A program made the position numbers and the translations under genes. From Luscinia megarhynchos (Eukaryota > Chordata > Aves > Passeriformes > Turdidae), in assembly GCA_034336665.1 (NCBI GenBank), contig CM067565.1, positions 84,198,858-84,262,857 of the forward strand: 64,000 bases of DNA, in the 5' to 3' direction. Shown piece by piece: positions 13,301 to 26,050 of the stretch; the stretch's first letter is position 1, and each line of letters starts with the position of its first letter. The notes under the pieces were generated by a model. It saw only the letters and a program-made list of their open reading frames with translations. It was not told the origin of the DNA and did not search any database.

Positions 13301-16150
13301 AACTGCACATAACAGAAACATATGGCTATAGCTTCACTTGCAGAATTTTTAGATTGGCCCATGGCTAGCTACATAGACTGCAGAAGTGGGAAGTTAATAT
13401 AAAGGCAGTTCCATTCTTTGCATAGCTATAAGATAAAACTGATGTGGTGTTGAATTTTAGTATTGATGGCTAGCAATTTTTTTTATTGTGAGGACAAAAA
13501 AATACTTGCATGCTCCATAGATAGAAATACATGGTGTATTTCAACAAACAAAAACAATTTGGAGCTATTACTACTCTCACAGTTCAGAGTCTTGATGTGT
13601 GATGTTGAACTGTTTCGCTGTAGATGTCTGTATCTAGAACTGGATTCCCTATGTGATGTTTGTTTCTATGCTATTTCAGTTGTGACTCTAACAGGAGACT
13701 TTGACTTGTAGATCTTAAAAGGAACATGCTGCAACCAGTTAGTGGTTTTGTTTAATGTGTTCAGTCTTAATTGGAGCAAACTTGTAGACTTTTCTCTGGT
13801 GGCTAAAGCTGGAACTAACTATATTTATAGTTAAAGCAGTGTTTCTCAATATGTTTTTTTAGAAGCTAGAGGTGATATCTAGTTTCAAGTAGTTTCCTAT
13901 TTGCCATAGTAGATCTTCCTATTCCCAAGGATGTGAAAATTGATGTATTGGGTAGTTGTGAGGGTTGGGGCAGAAAGGGTGTGTAGATGGTTTTCTCCTG
14001 TGACTGTTGGAAGGTGCTGCATAGAAAGTGAAAATGATGGACTGACATCTGTTCTTAATATTCAGAAAATAACAAGAGAGGATAAGCTTCTAGCATTATA
14101 TCTGAACCCTGGAAAGAAAAGATGAGACACTTCATTTCTAGATAAATGCCATAATGTAAAAAACAAGTAATCTTGCACACGAGATATCAAGATGGTAGAA
14201 TTTTACATAGATTTGCAAAAATCAGGTTGCTGAGGGTGGAAAGATTAATTAGAAAAATTGAGCTGAATTTGGCAATTTCAGAGTTCCCAGAATGCATGTG
14301 ACTTGAATCTTCCTTCTCCCTTGACCCTTAAAATGCTGTTGATTGCAATTTTGTCACTGATAAAAGACAACTGTTTTCTAAGTGGCTTCTTAGTAGAGAA
14401 GGCTCAATGGTTTCAGACTTACAGTTTAATAATATACATAGCAATTTAAATACTACTACTTGCATCATATGTTTCATCTGTTCTTTTTTACAATGCCATC
14501 TTAAGTATTGGCTTCTCTATTTTAGAGCTGGCACTTGCTTTGATTTTTCACATCCTATTTTGAAAGAACATCCAATTCTGCACTTTTCTAAGCTTTTAAA
14601 AAATGCTTAATATTGTCTGCAAAGAAGTAACATAGTGAGCCCCACTATAGGTATACATGCAAGACAACTAAAGGACTATATTATTTTGATATCATTCTCT
14701 GTAGGGAAGCTGAGGTTCATGAAGAAGGGGGGAATAGAGGAGTTACCATTGTCTGCCTGTTCCCATGAACTCTTAACTTTTCATAACTGCAAAGTGGAAC
14801 CAAATCAATAATCATCCAGCAAATCCCATCAGTTGTGACGCTTGAACATCAAATTGCACTATTTCAGAAAACTTCTTAAAATAATGTAGTCTTTAATTTA
14901 CTGCTTCAGCGAAAAATAAAATTTAAAAGTAAAACAATCGAATGCTCTCTCTTATATGACAGAAGCTTCCAGTTCAAACTTTCTTGTTGTGATTCAAGTT
15001 TACTTGTAGGTAATCAGATCTCCCTCCCTTACAAAAAATGTACTACTCAATTTTATGGTCAGAAAGCTGAATATCAGACCCAGAATAGAGGATATTCCTC
15101 TCTGTTAATTTGTGCATGCTAGGATGCTGTGCTGAAGCAGTTGACCTTATGCAGGTGACTTCAAGCCTTATGACAGCATTAAAAGTTGCATTTACAGAAA
15201 ATTATCCCCTGAACTTTGGAACAAATGATATGAGAGAATGCATCAGGAAAGACTTCAAAAATTCAAGGGTGGTATCAATATTAGTAGCCTTTGAACCCTA
15301 ATCGTTTTTTTTTAATTGAAATACAGCTCCAGACACCATAAAAGAGTTTAACTACACTTCTCCAAATTCTTCATCCTAAGTTGGTGATGAATGCACTGAT
15401 GGAACAGATAAGAGAAAAGATTGGGTGAGCTTTTCTGAGTCAGTAGTCAGGGAAATGTCAGTGATGGAGTCAGTCTTCCATCTGGAAATACATGATATAT
15501 TCTTCTAGCAACGAACACTATAATTCAGTGGGACCTCATCTGAGCTGGACACCTGTGTTTCAGGCACTGTCTTGGGCAAGGTAAACAACAGCAGATGATT
15601 CAGCTTCCACCTGAGCTGTGTGCTGAAGTACAGGAGTTATTCTCATGCTCTAAGTTCCAAAGACCTTTCTTGACACATCAAGATTGTCACCATATGTGAC
15701 TTCCTTATTATATATGGAAAGAGACTACCTCTGTGAATTCTTTTGCACATTATGTGCCTGTTTTACATACTAGTACAGATGTGAACTCTGAAATAACAAT
15801 GTCACAGTCATTAATTACAAATACAGCCTTTATCCCTCGTTCCAGTGTCCTGCTTCCCACCTGTATCAGGATCCACCTTCATCCAAATACAAGAGAGAAG
15901 CTGTATTTCTCTTCTTACTGCGAGAATTTTATTTTTATTACAGTTATTACTCTTTGTGACATCTGTATACATTTATACTTGTGTGCAGACCAAGTATGTT
16001 GTTTGTTGGAAAGCTGAATGTTTGTAAATAGGGCTCAAGGGGGCAGGATGCTCTGACTTCCATACTCTTTGTCCAAAGCAGAGAATGCCCCACACAGACA
16101 TATGCTCCTATTTTTAAGATCCACTAGACACAAATGGAAACATGAGACAA

Positions 16151-16310
16151 GGGGATAATAGAATTCTTTGGAAAAGAAATAAAAATATTATACCCTTGAA
16201 ATGGGAATGCATAATAACAGCTTGTGAATTGAGGGGATAATAGAATTCTCTGGAAAATAAATACAAATACATCCTTGAGATGGGAATGCAGAACAGCAGT
16301 TTGTGAATCA
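16151..16310. repeat. Two-copy tandem duplication, unit about 80 bp
   Basis: Copy 1 starts with ggggataatagaattct at 16151 and copy 2 with ggggataatagaattct at 16233. Both continue through a 'ggaaaa-aaata' stretch and a 'cttgaAatgggaatgca / cttgaGatgggaatgca' stretch to ttgtgaat at 16222 and 16301. The offset is 82 bases at the left end and 79 at the right, so the copies differ by about 3 bases of indel plus scattered substitutions. The divergence means the duplication is not very recent. The long minus-strand open frames here are by-products of the duplication. Confidence 0.85.
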
Positions 16311-18313
16311 AAGGTCCTGTGAACTTTAATAAGTAACATTCTTAGTGTTCTCAAGAAACAGCAATTGACAAAAGAACTCATAGCAGTTAAGAGTTTTAAT
16401 ATTGACACTTTAATTTAAAATACAGTGTTTCATATTTTTAAATCAGGTCAGCAGTGCTAAGCTGCAGTAGTGAAGGACCACTGAACAACTTTAATTTCTC
16501 TTGTTTTTACCTTACACTTTGATTATTCACTTTTTCATCTGTGAAATCATGTTGGTACTTCCTGGTTCACTGAAGACAGCTCAGGATACAGCTTTACTAT
16601 GGTGTTCTTGTTGTGACCCATGTAATCTATAGTATTTTTGATTCCAGAGATACTCACTGAACCAGGAACATGGAAGAATATGTGGAGAGCAGGGGAAAAA
16701 GCTTTTAGTAAAAAGTTGGATTGATTTAAAAAATAAATACTTATGTTGACTTGCAACCAGAGCCCAGTTCAGAAATACTTATGATTGATGTCTCTCTCAC
16801 AGTATTGTAACTTTTGCTCTCTTTTTTGGTGGGATCTGTTAATTGTATCAATGAACTATTTCATTATCTTTAAAATAATACTCTTCTTAGTGTCATGCTG
16901 TCATTCTAAGAGTCAGCTCTGTCCCTAGAATCCTTGCTTGTACAAATACATTACATTCTTCCCAAATATAACTGTTACCTCTGAATCTTTCAGCCATGAG
17001 CCCTGGATACTAATCTGTTACATTTATTTTTTCAATCTGCACGTATAAACATGCATGCATAGAAGAGCTATGCTTGGCAATTAGAAGATTGACTTAGCAA
17101 GAAAATTATTTTATTTAGAATTGTAGTAATGATTTCTTAGTCCTCTAGTTAAGTACTTGGGTATTTATGAGGAGACTGTTTTCTGCTGGACACAAGATGA
17201 CTGTTCTTTGGCCTCTGGAATGACATTGCTATTTTTAAAGAGATGAGAAATCAGTAAAATGGGGGAAAGGAATGCAAATATTGCTTTCTAAATAAATTGC
17301 AGTCCAGTCGACTGACAAGATGGCTGGAGAGTTTTGAGTCTTGGTGAAATCCTAATGAAGGATTTGAATTCCGGGTTGTATGGTGTCCCCAAATGTTTAT
17401 CAGAGAAACAAGTTTAAAACCAGGGCTAACATTAAAAAATGTATCATAACTACAGGTTGAGGAAGTAGCTGTTTGTCAGGACATGGCAGCATTAGCTTGG
17501 TTTGAGTGAATGCAACTGTTTCTTGCTGTTTAAAAACAGTTAAAAACCAAGCTTTGCAATCTCTGACGTTTTATTCATCCAGTTATCAGCCGATGATGGC
17601 AGAGGCAGGTGCTGCTGTCAGCCTCAAGGTGCTTTTCTTGAAGGTCTAGGAAAGATATGGTGCTACTGGAATCTCTTTCTTGCCTACAAAACTTCATGAG
17701 AGTAATGGGGCAGGGGGTGTCTCTCTGGGTAATTTACTTAATGGAAAAATGATAGTGTTTTATATTAATGATTTATGTGGTCTGCTTAGAAGTTAGGTTA
17801 GAAGGAAGTGAAACAAAAATTAAGCAGTATGCCTGTGTAGTGTTTGATAAACTGATGTCTTAAATTTTCTAGGAAGGAAAACTGCTTTTTTTTATGAATG
17901 CACAGAAAAGCCATGTCTGAGATTACTACCCAGCAATCTAGATTTCTAATATTTCTTCCTGTTTTGTGCTTGTTTTTTAAAAAAAATTAATTCATTTCCA
18001 AATGTATTCCAAATTCTGTAAATGCTGGCTTTTAAACTTATTTTAACCTGAATGTGATACCTGATATTAGAGTAGGTAGAGCAAATGTACTCATAAGTAT
18101 CATTGAATGAATTGAAATTTAAGATTATCAGCATCTTATGTATCAGTCTCTTCTAAAAATATTAAATATTCTCTAGTGTCATCAAAAGATACTTAACCAA
18201 GTGAAGACTTAGATTCAGTCAATAGAATAGAATGATCTTTGTTAGCAAATATATATTGTCTCTTGCATGTGAAAATGAATGTGTAAAACATTTTTAATTG
18301 ACATGAGTTTAAA

Positions 18314-18354
18314 AATATTAATTTTATACTGCACCTAATATTAATTTTATACTG
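18314..18354. repeat. 18-bp direct repeat, period 23
   Basis: The sequence aatattaattttatactg occurs exactly at 18314-18331 and 18337-18354, separated by 5 bases. It is a small local duplication in AT-rich intron and no function is suggested. Confidence 0.85.
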
Positions 18355-19308
18355 TGTAAAGCCTAGGTTATGTATTTCAGCTTTGCATCTCAAACTATCG
18401 AAACATGTTTTTGACCATTGAAGAAATCTGCCTTGTTTTCTGAGATTGTTTATCAGGCCTAAGCAATCAGTATTGCTGTGATGAAACTTTTTCTGCTGTC
18501 AAACTAAATTAATTAATCACCTGAAATTTCATTAATCTTGAAGATTTTGAATCTAGCATGGGCTTTCATGGACAAGAACGTTATTCTTTCCTTTTAACGG
18601 TTTGTATTTTTTATGCTTTTCCTAACAGCATTCTTTACCTAACTCCAACAATCAATCATATTGTGGAAGTAGTGGTAAATTACCATGACCATAACAAAAG
18701 AAAGGAATATAGGCAAAACAGATTCACATGTAAATGTTGAACAAGAAAACCCTGAACAATGGCAATGAAAAGAACCCCTGGGATGTCACACTGTGTGTGC
18801 AACATCCGTTGTTTTCCAGTTCAGTTGTTGATGCCCAGTAGTGTACTTGGAGGTCTTGCTGATAGTTTTAATGCTCAGTATATATTTTTGATTTATTTTG
18901 TTTAATGAAGAAAACCCAGTATGTTATCCTAGAAGCTTGCTTTTCAGATCTTACCAAGTTGTTCCCAGCCTACAATTTCCATGTAATTTTTAAAATCAGA
19001 ACGACCCTGAGCTGAAATGTGCTTTGCCTAGAGTGTTTGCCAGGCGAGTGTTTTGCTGTGTTACCTTGGGAGAGGGACTGTATATGGAATGCTTTGATGC
19101 CATGAGCAGTGCACTCAAGGTAACTGCCTTTGTTTTCATTAAAGATCCTATTTAAAGAATCAACACTCCTTGATCAGGTTTCCTGGAAGACAGGAGAAAG
19201 AATTTCCTGGAGTGATTAAATATTCTCCCTAGAGTGAAGCAGATTTTTCAGTCTCATTTGCCACTCCACATTCCTTAGCCTGCTTTCCCCTAGTGTGTTT
19301 TCTTATTT

Positions 19309-19358
19309 AAAAAACAAAAAACCAAAAAAAATGAAAAAAAAGAAAAACCAAAAAACCA
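19309..19358. repeat. A-rich low-complexity tract
   Basis: About 50 bases of A runs broken by single C, CC, TG and G bases. On the minus strand it gives a phenylalanine-rich open frame, which is an artefact of the tract. Confidence 0.8.
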
Positions 19359-22300
19359 CTAGGGATAAGGGAAAAGATAGGGAGAACTTGTAGCTGCTCA
19401 TATCAAAGCTAGTGAAACTGCTACACAATAAGAGTACAATTGCTTGTGCTTTATTTTCATAGCATTGCACACTGCCATTTGATGGGAAAAAGCCAAACAT
19501 TGCAAACTCTTGTGAAGCAAGAGGCCTGGTAATACTAATGAAGTGAACAGCGTTGTGTATTCTCTGGTGTAATTCACACTTCAGCTTCAAAACCAAATTC
19601 TTCTCTGATGCATTGTTAATAAGTATGTCACAGGTATGAATCATGCAGAATTACATGAATTAAATTTGACCTAAGAAATTAAATTTTTGGATGCGTTTAT
19701 GAATGTTATTCTCATGCATTTTCTCTTCTGAAGGCCTTTCTTTTTTCAGAAAGGATCCTGAAATATAAATTTCACACTCAGCTTCAGTTAAACTGACCAA
19801 CTTGGTAGGGCTGAGAGATACCACTGGCAAGTAAGTGTCAGCTGAAAGACTCAGTGTGGGCTGCAGATGCTAAGGTCAAGGTCTCATCCCTCCATTCTGT
19901 TCTCATCTGTATTTTGCTTTTCTATTCCACCTTCCCCAACAACCTCCATCACATCGTGTAAGTTCATCCTTTGTTTATTTTAAGCTATTTCCTTCCCCAT
20001 TTGTTCATTTTCTGTTCCTTCAATTAGTTGTACCACAGAAACAATTATTGAAGAGTTGTGAAGCCTCTAGCATGAGGTGTAGGAGCAATCAGCTGGGACC
20101 AGGAACCTCCATCCTGAAGCAGATTTGGCCTCACCATATTGTTGGGAGGCATCTACAATGTTAATCATCTGTGAGGCATCTCATTTCTCAAGGGAGCATC
20201 CAATAGGTTTAACAGTTTATGTTCTCTTTCTTCCCTCACTTTTATCCCCACAGCAGCTGGTGTGTATATTCACAGTGCAAACTTAACAGCCTTACCAGAA
20301 GTTCAGCTCCCTACTGTCCCCAGGGTCAGAAGCTGCATGTCCTCCCCAAAGTAAGCCAATACTCTTCCTGCACATACTTCCCCATCCTTTCTACCAAATT
20401 CCAATTTTCTTTTTTTCTTGTTTTTGTAAGTCACACTAAACCAGGCTCTCAATGCCACATCTTTGATCTGTGCATCACCCCATTGCATGCTCTCCTGCCA
20501 TCCTGAGTCTTTCATGGAAATGCAGGTCCTGCTACTGTCCAGGACAAGACTGAAGTCACTTACCACTTTAAGTATTACTGTTTAGGGCAGGGAATTGCAC
20601 TTGTGTGCCAAATACAGAAATACCTCCCCTCAAAAGTATACTTTAATCAGAGGATGCAAGGCAATTTTTTTTTGATAATGGAGAAAAGGTAATAACTGAT
20701 TTTCCATACTCTGCATCTTTAAGGGAAAGGAACTCTAATGTACAACTTGGTAGGACTCCAGGCACAAGAGGAAATGGGTTATAGCAGTTGTGACTGTGCA
20801 GAGCAGATGTTTTGGTTGGCCTGGCTATCAACCATCTGACTCATAATAAATTGTCAGTTCCAGTAAATTCCCAGTTTTCAATTACAGTAGGTAGGATATG
20901 AGAAAACAATGCCGTTTGGATAGTGTGTTTCAAGTGGTTTTGATGGTAATTTTCATAAACAACTCCTACTAACTTTGTAAAAAGATTAAGGATCTTGGAA
21001 AGACAGCAGCTGTAAACATTGAAACATGCATTTGAATGTAAATTGAGATTAATAGAAATGAAAACTAACAAATAGCTGTTAACACAGTGCTGATACAATT
21101 GAAAATAGAATTTTAAGTTTTTCTTTGGAATTTTGTGATACTCAAAGTTCTTTCATGAGGTGTATGGGGGAAAATTTCTAAATGCCTTCAGACTTGCAAT
21201 TTCATCTGTTTCTGTTCTTCATTTATATTTTCACATTGTTTCTTGTTCTTGAGTTTTGAAAATGCATACTTAATGAGCCTTTCCTCTGCACTGGCTGAGT
21301 AGAAAATGGTGAATTAAAATCAAATATCATGCGTTTTCTGTTTATGAAAAGTTTTATTTGATTTTGTAAATTGTTGCTAGGTTTCTGTAATAGATATTCC
21401 CAACCCATAGGCCTTATTTTTCTAAATTTTTTTGTTGTTCTTTTCTCACCGCATTGCTTCAGAGGTTTAGACAAGGATGAGGTCCCATTGTGCAAAGTGT
21501 TCTGTAAACATAGGAAACCCCTTGCAGTTCTTGAGAAAGAAAACTTTATTTTCGGTGTAATAAGTATATCCTTTTTTTTCATGTTTGATTTCAATGGACG
21601 TTTTCAGAAATGAGAATTTAAAAAAAAAAAAGACACAGTAGCAAGGTGGCAGAAAGGCACCATGAAAATCTGTGTTAAATCGTTTATGTTGCAATTTTCT
21701 AGAGGCTGGGTTGCCATCAGGCATGAGGCTGTTGTGGAAAAATTAATAGGTGTGCATTATCACATGTTCAACTAATGATCTCGAGTATTTTTACATTTAG
21801 CTTTTAAACCTCAAAATTCCTGTGGCCCAGGATGAGTTCTCTGTTCAGTTAGAAGTTCATTTTAATAATACCTTCTGTAGAGTCTTGTGTAGAAAAAGAG
21901 AAGTTCTGTGAGTATAAAATGGCACTTTCATTATGGCAGTTTTAACCTTGAAATTTAACATTTATAGAAAATTGCCATTCTGCATTCTTACAAAATCAGT
22001 TTCTTTTGAATAAAAAATTAATTTGTTTAGTAAAAGCATCTGTTGTGTTGTGATTACATGCAAATTAAAAGATGAAAAAGCATGGATCTTTAAATACTAA
22101 AAAATGAGATGTGGCTTGAGTCCAGCAGCCTTTTTTTTTCTCCCCTAAAAGGGTATAATATTGTCAGAGTAGTGGGATATCACTCTATCTTTTGAAGCCA
22201 GCTGAAAGACAAGAATGGAGGTGACTTTTACTTTGCTGCTTTATTCAGATCTGATCTATTCTTCCATATAAATACATGTGCAGAAATGGGAAAAGGGAAG

Positions 22301-23382
22301 ATGCTCTCTGTGGAGGGTTTGATAAGAAGCATTAAGCCAACATTTGCCTTTGGACACTATGGTGCAATGAAAGAGATCTCAGCCCTTGTTCTGGGCAAAT
22401 GTCATGGCCTGGTATTAGAAGGTTCCATCTTCTCACCTAATCCCTTACAGATTTCTGTAGATGACTGGAACAGAGATCACTGAAGGAGTTAAGTTGTAAC
22501 TGGCACAGACAACATCAAAAAAGTTTATTAGTTGAAAAATTTTCCACAGTTTATCTGTAAGACATGTGGTTTTGGTTTGGTTTTATAAACGACAGTTCTA
22601 ACAGATACACTAGTGTCAAATGCAGTTCTAGCAAGCAGCTTCTTCCATAAATAAAAGTAACAAAGCCTGAAAGGAATAAATGGTCTGGTGCCAGATAGAA
22701 GGGAGTTTGTTGTAAATCTGTGGCCACCTGAACAATAAGGTTGAGCAGATTTGTAGTGTTACTGCACTGTGTCTTTTAAAACCTACAGGAATGCTGGTTT
22801 TGGGTTTGGAGTCTTTTTTAAGTAACTATTTTTATCTCTCAGGGCTGAAAATATGCATCCATTTGAAATGTGGTAGTTATAGAAGAATGCTAATTTCTTT
22901 ACATGGATTTGCATTGGACAGTAGCTGTATGAACATAACACAGTGCTCTACTGGCAGCAAGAGTTGAAGTCATGTTTGTTGTGTGTATTTTTGTAAATGG
23001 AAAAATATAATATCTCAATTTATTGCTCTTACTGCACATTTCATTTTAGTGCAGCTTAACATGCAAAGATACAGAGATGATTTATGTGGTTTGTATGTGT
23101 TTTTTTCCTCTGGCATGGGTCTTCATATGAAGTTCACTAAGGAGCACAGGAAATATAATGTACTATTACTATATGTCTTAATGGGTGCTGTAGTGGCATT
23201 CACCTAGTCGATTTTGAAGTTGGGTTTTTCTATTTCCTTCTTTTGACTTTGTTCAATCAGTAAGCACCTGATAGTATTCCAGAAACTGGTCTTACACATG
23301 GTGTCAAGCAGTGTGTGCACATCTACTCTTAGCACTAATGATAAATGCAAGGCTAAAGAGGGGATTTACTGTCCATGGCAGA

Positions 23383-23553
23383 GCTGGATGCAGCACTACA
23401 GGTGGGGTCTCAGCAGAGCAGAGTAGGAAGGCAGAATTCCCTCCCTCATCTACCTGGCAGCACTGCTCTAGACTCAGCCCAGGATACAGCTGGCTTTCTG
23501 AGCTGCTAGTGCTCATCACAGAGTTACACTGAGCTTCTCATCAGCCTAACAGT
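23383..23553 (-). mobile_element. CR1 LINE fragment, antisense to BABAM2
   Basis: Read on the + strand this matches the reverse complement of the CR1 3' region. It includes 'caggtggggtctcagcagag', a 'cagcccaggatacagctggc' phrase, 'tttctgagctgc' and 'gagcttctcatca', in the usual order and spacing. Only about 170 bases are left, with no coding capacity and no terminal repeat. The match is to the CR1 pattern as I know it, without an alignment. A well-preserved AT-rich stretch follows directly. Confidence 0.8.
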
Positions 23554-25496
23554 TTTATGTACCTGTCATCTCTTGAAGAATGCCCATTAAAATAAAATCT
23601 TTTTAATTGATGTTAGCATTAAAAGCGTTGCTGTTTAATCTCTATTAAGAGTTCTTTTCGTTTGATTGACAATTAGCAAATCAGTGGGAAAAAGCCAGTT
23701 AATGCTATGCTCAGTTTCAGAGTTGAAAGCTGTTCCTTATTTAATTTTTTTCCTTAATGAGGGAAATACATGAAATACTGGGGAAACGGTCAGGGTGGAT
23801 TGTACTCTTTGGGTATATTTTGTTATTTGTCTTGATGATAAAGGTTTTGTAATCTGTTCTGTTTTCTCTAGTCCAGATGATAGTACCACTTAAAAATGTA
23901 ATACTTAAGGGAGCATTTTGTGTCATGAGGTCCTGCCCATTGCTGTTACAGGCAACCACGTCACATTATGCCATCCAAAAACTGATCATATCACAGCAGG
24001 ACAACAGCTATTGTTTGTGCTCACCACTCATATGGAGTGTTGTTCTGCAACTTAGGGCTAAAACCATGCTCTGATTTCCAGCCATCGAGTGCTCGTGACC
24101 ATTTCACAGGCAGTTCTAAGAGTACAGTTTTCTTTCATCTGTCAGAAGTGAGCTGCACACCAAGGCAGAATTGAAGAAAACACTGTCAGTTCTGTCTCAT
24201 TTTTCATCTGAGACAATTAGGCTTTTTTAAGACCCATTCTTCCCTGCAGCTTATCACTGAGTTTCTTGGCATGTAGTGTTCTGCACGTAATAGCTGGTAC
24301 GTAGCTCGTCTCCCTGGACATTACCAGCTCCTGTCCTGCCAGAGCTTCAAATGGCACGAGATTGTCTTCCTGAAACCACTCAGTGGTCACTTAATTTTCT
24401 TCTGCCCACACAGGGCAGGGCCTCCTAAGAATATGTAAGTGGTTTGCCTGTTCCTTCCTCACAGCTGCCTGTAGGACAGAACATACCAGGGCACTCTGCA
24501 CCATGTTGATCCTGCTTGGAGCACATATCTTATTTCCTCTCCTATTTTTCCAAAACGGATAAAAACAAAGGCATCTTGGCAAGTTGCTATGTACATACGA
24601 GCAAACATGTTGAAAGATTCATTTGTGAGCAGAAAGTGGCACTGTATTATTTGCTGTCAGTGAAGGTGACTGTTCTGCTAACTCATTACTTTCTAACTAG
24701 AGGTCAAGAGCTTAAATGAAGTTGTGCATGTAAGAAATACACTTGTTCATATACTGTATGTGATTTATGAATTGGAGGGATGTCAGGTCCTAACCAGAAA
24801 CAATTTGTTCTAGATGATCTCAAAGCTGTAACTGATTGTTCTGATATAAAAAAAACCTTAATTGTGAATACATTAAGATTAACTTGTATTTAGCATACCT
24901 TTTTTTTATTTTTTTTCCTACAGTACTTTCCTGGAGTCTGCAGTCTTTGCTGAAAGTAGTGCATAGGTTTCATTTGCAGGAAACCAGGGGGGCAATGACT
25001 GCTAGATACAAATTTCTAATTGCAAAAGTGTTTTTCATCCACAACAGGAGTTGAATACAGTACGCTCAGAAGTTTGAACCGTAAACTACTTTGAAAAATA
25101 AAAATACAGAATGTGTGGTCATAACTCAGTGATATTACAGCAGCTTAAAAAATTCTTTGGCATTTCCATCTGATGTAAATCAGGAATTCCTAAAAACAAA
25201 ATATGTATCTTTACTAAAATTTATAGCTCACTGAATTGGAGTACAGTACTGTATGCTTCATAACTCAATAATTTTATTTTGGTATATTAAAGGAAATTAA
25301 GCAGACAAAAATACCTTTAAAGTGCCAATATAGTAAGAAAGAATAAATTTGCAACCTGTTTTGCAATGGTTGCAGTTCTGATTCCTCACTTAAGCATCTC
25401 CTAAATAAATTCCTATTTGACTTATTAGTTCTTATCTGTAAGCTTTTAAATATTCAGCTTGTTATTTACCATTTTATATTGCTTTTATATGTACAG

Positions 25497-25606
25497 GATG
25501 TGAATGAAGACCCTGGAGAAGATGTTGCACTTCTCTCAGTTAGTTTTGAGGACACAGAAGCTACTCAGGTTTTTCCTAAGCTGTACCTCTCCCCACGTAT
25601 TGAACA
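25497..25606 (+). CDS. BABAM2: BABAM2 internal exon (BRCA1-A/BRISC complex subunit)
   Basis: This 110-bp exon encodes 36 full codons plus two bases, beginning Asp-Val-Asn-Glu and containing [16 protein letters not shown] and KLYLSPRIE. That sequence is characteristic of BABAM2/BRE, at roughly residues 191-227 of a protein of about 383. It is preceded by tatgtacag and followed by the strong donor gtgagtg, so it enters in phase 0 and leaves in phase 2. The split codon CA|T (His) is completed exactly by the exon at 61148. BABAM2 is a scaffold with two UEV-like domains that holds BRCC36 and its partners together in the nuclear BRCA1-A complex (K63-ubiquitin removal at DNA breaks) and the cytoplasmic BRISC complex. 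This exon covers the region between the two domains. Compared with the human protein as I remember it, a Tyr before Pro-Lys-Leu is Phe here, a conservative change. Confidence 0.96.
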
Positions 25607-25944
25607 GTGAGTGAAATGTTTTTTCTGGAATATTTATTCTATTTCATCTCAGAACTTCTCAGTGTTTTCCTGATACATGTGATAACATACTAGATGATAA
25701 CATACTATTGCTTGAAGTTATAGTGGTTGCTGAGTATGTGTGTGGTGGAGAAATGGCCGATCTTGTCTCAGCTAGTTCTGGTTGTATGTGATATTCTTGT
25801 AGCATCACAGTTTCTGAAAACCGTGCTTGTCCTTTCCTGTGGCAGTATATTTTGAACGCCTTTTATGGTAAAACATAGTGATAGCTTTGAGGGGCAATCT
25901 TTAATTTTTTTTCTGTTGGGAAGGTAAGTTCTTTATATGACATA

Positions 25945-26050
25945 ATATAACATTTGAATATATAACGTTTATATATCATACATATATTTTTATACATATA
26001 TATACTTATATATACATATGTATTTATACATAATATATAACATTTGAATA
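25945..26050. repeat. TA-rich microsatellite flanked by 16-bp direct repeats
   Basis: The exact sequence atataacatttgaata occurs at 25945-25960 and 26035-26050. Between the copies lie 74 bases made almost entirely of interrupted ata/tat units. This could be an expanded and decayed TA repeat, or a small duplication that then accumulated TA slippage. Confidence 0.8.

Larger units (their letters stand above)
1..25496 (+). other. BABAM2: Intron of BABAM2, 3' portion (upstream end outside window)
   Basis: This AT-rich, CpG-poor stretch precedes the first recognisable BABAM2 exon and ends in a normal acceptor: a T-rich run, then tatgtacag at 25488-25496. I looked for the preceding coding exon, which in the family ends just before an Asp-Val-Asn-Glu segment and must end in phase 0. 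I saw no convincing candidate. The open frames here are short, lack family motifs and look like chance. Contents are listed separately: a possible old repeat near 7.1 kb, a hairpin at 10.3 kb, a tandem duplication at 16.2 kb, small repeats at 18.3 and 19.3 kb, and a CR1 scrap at 23.4 kb. I recognise nothing in the remaining sequence. That the whole segment is one intron is an inference from the missing exons. Confidence 0.8.

Noticed and set aside
19060..19120. Exon-like phrase ending cactcaag|gtaact
   Set aside because: A plausible donor, but no fitting acceptor and no BABAM2 or other recognisable protein sequence upstream.
19303..19644. 113-codon minus-strand frame with a hydrophobic Phe-rich end
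   Set aside because: The hydrophobic end is simply the translation of the A-rich tract at 19309-19358, not a membrane segment.
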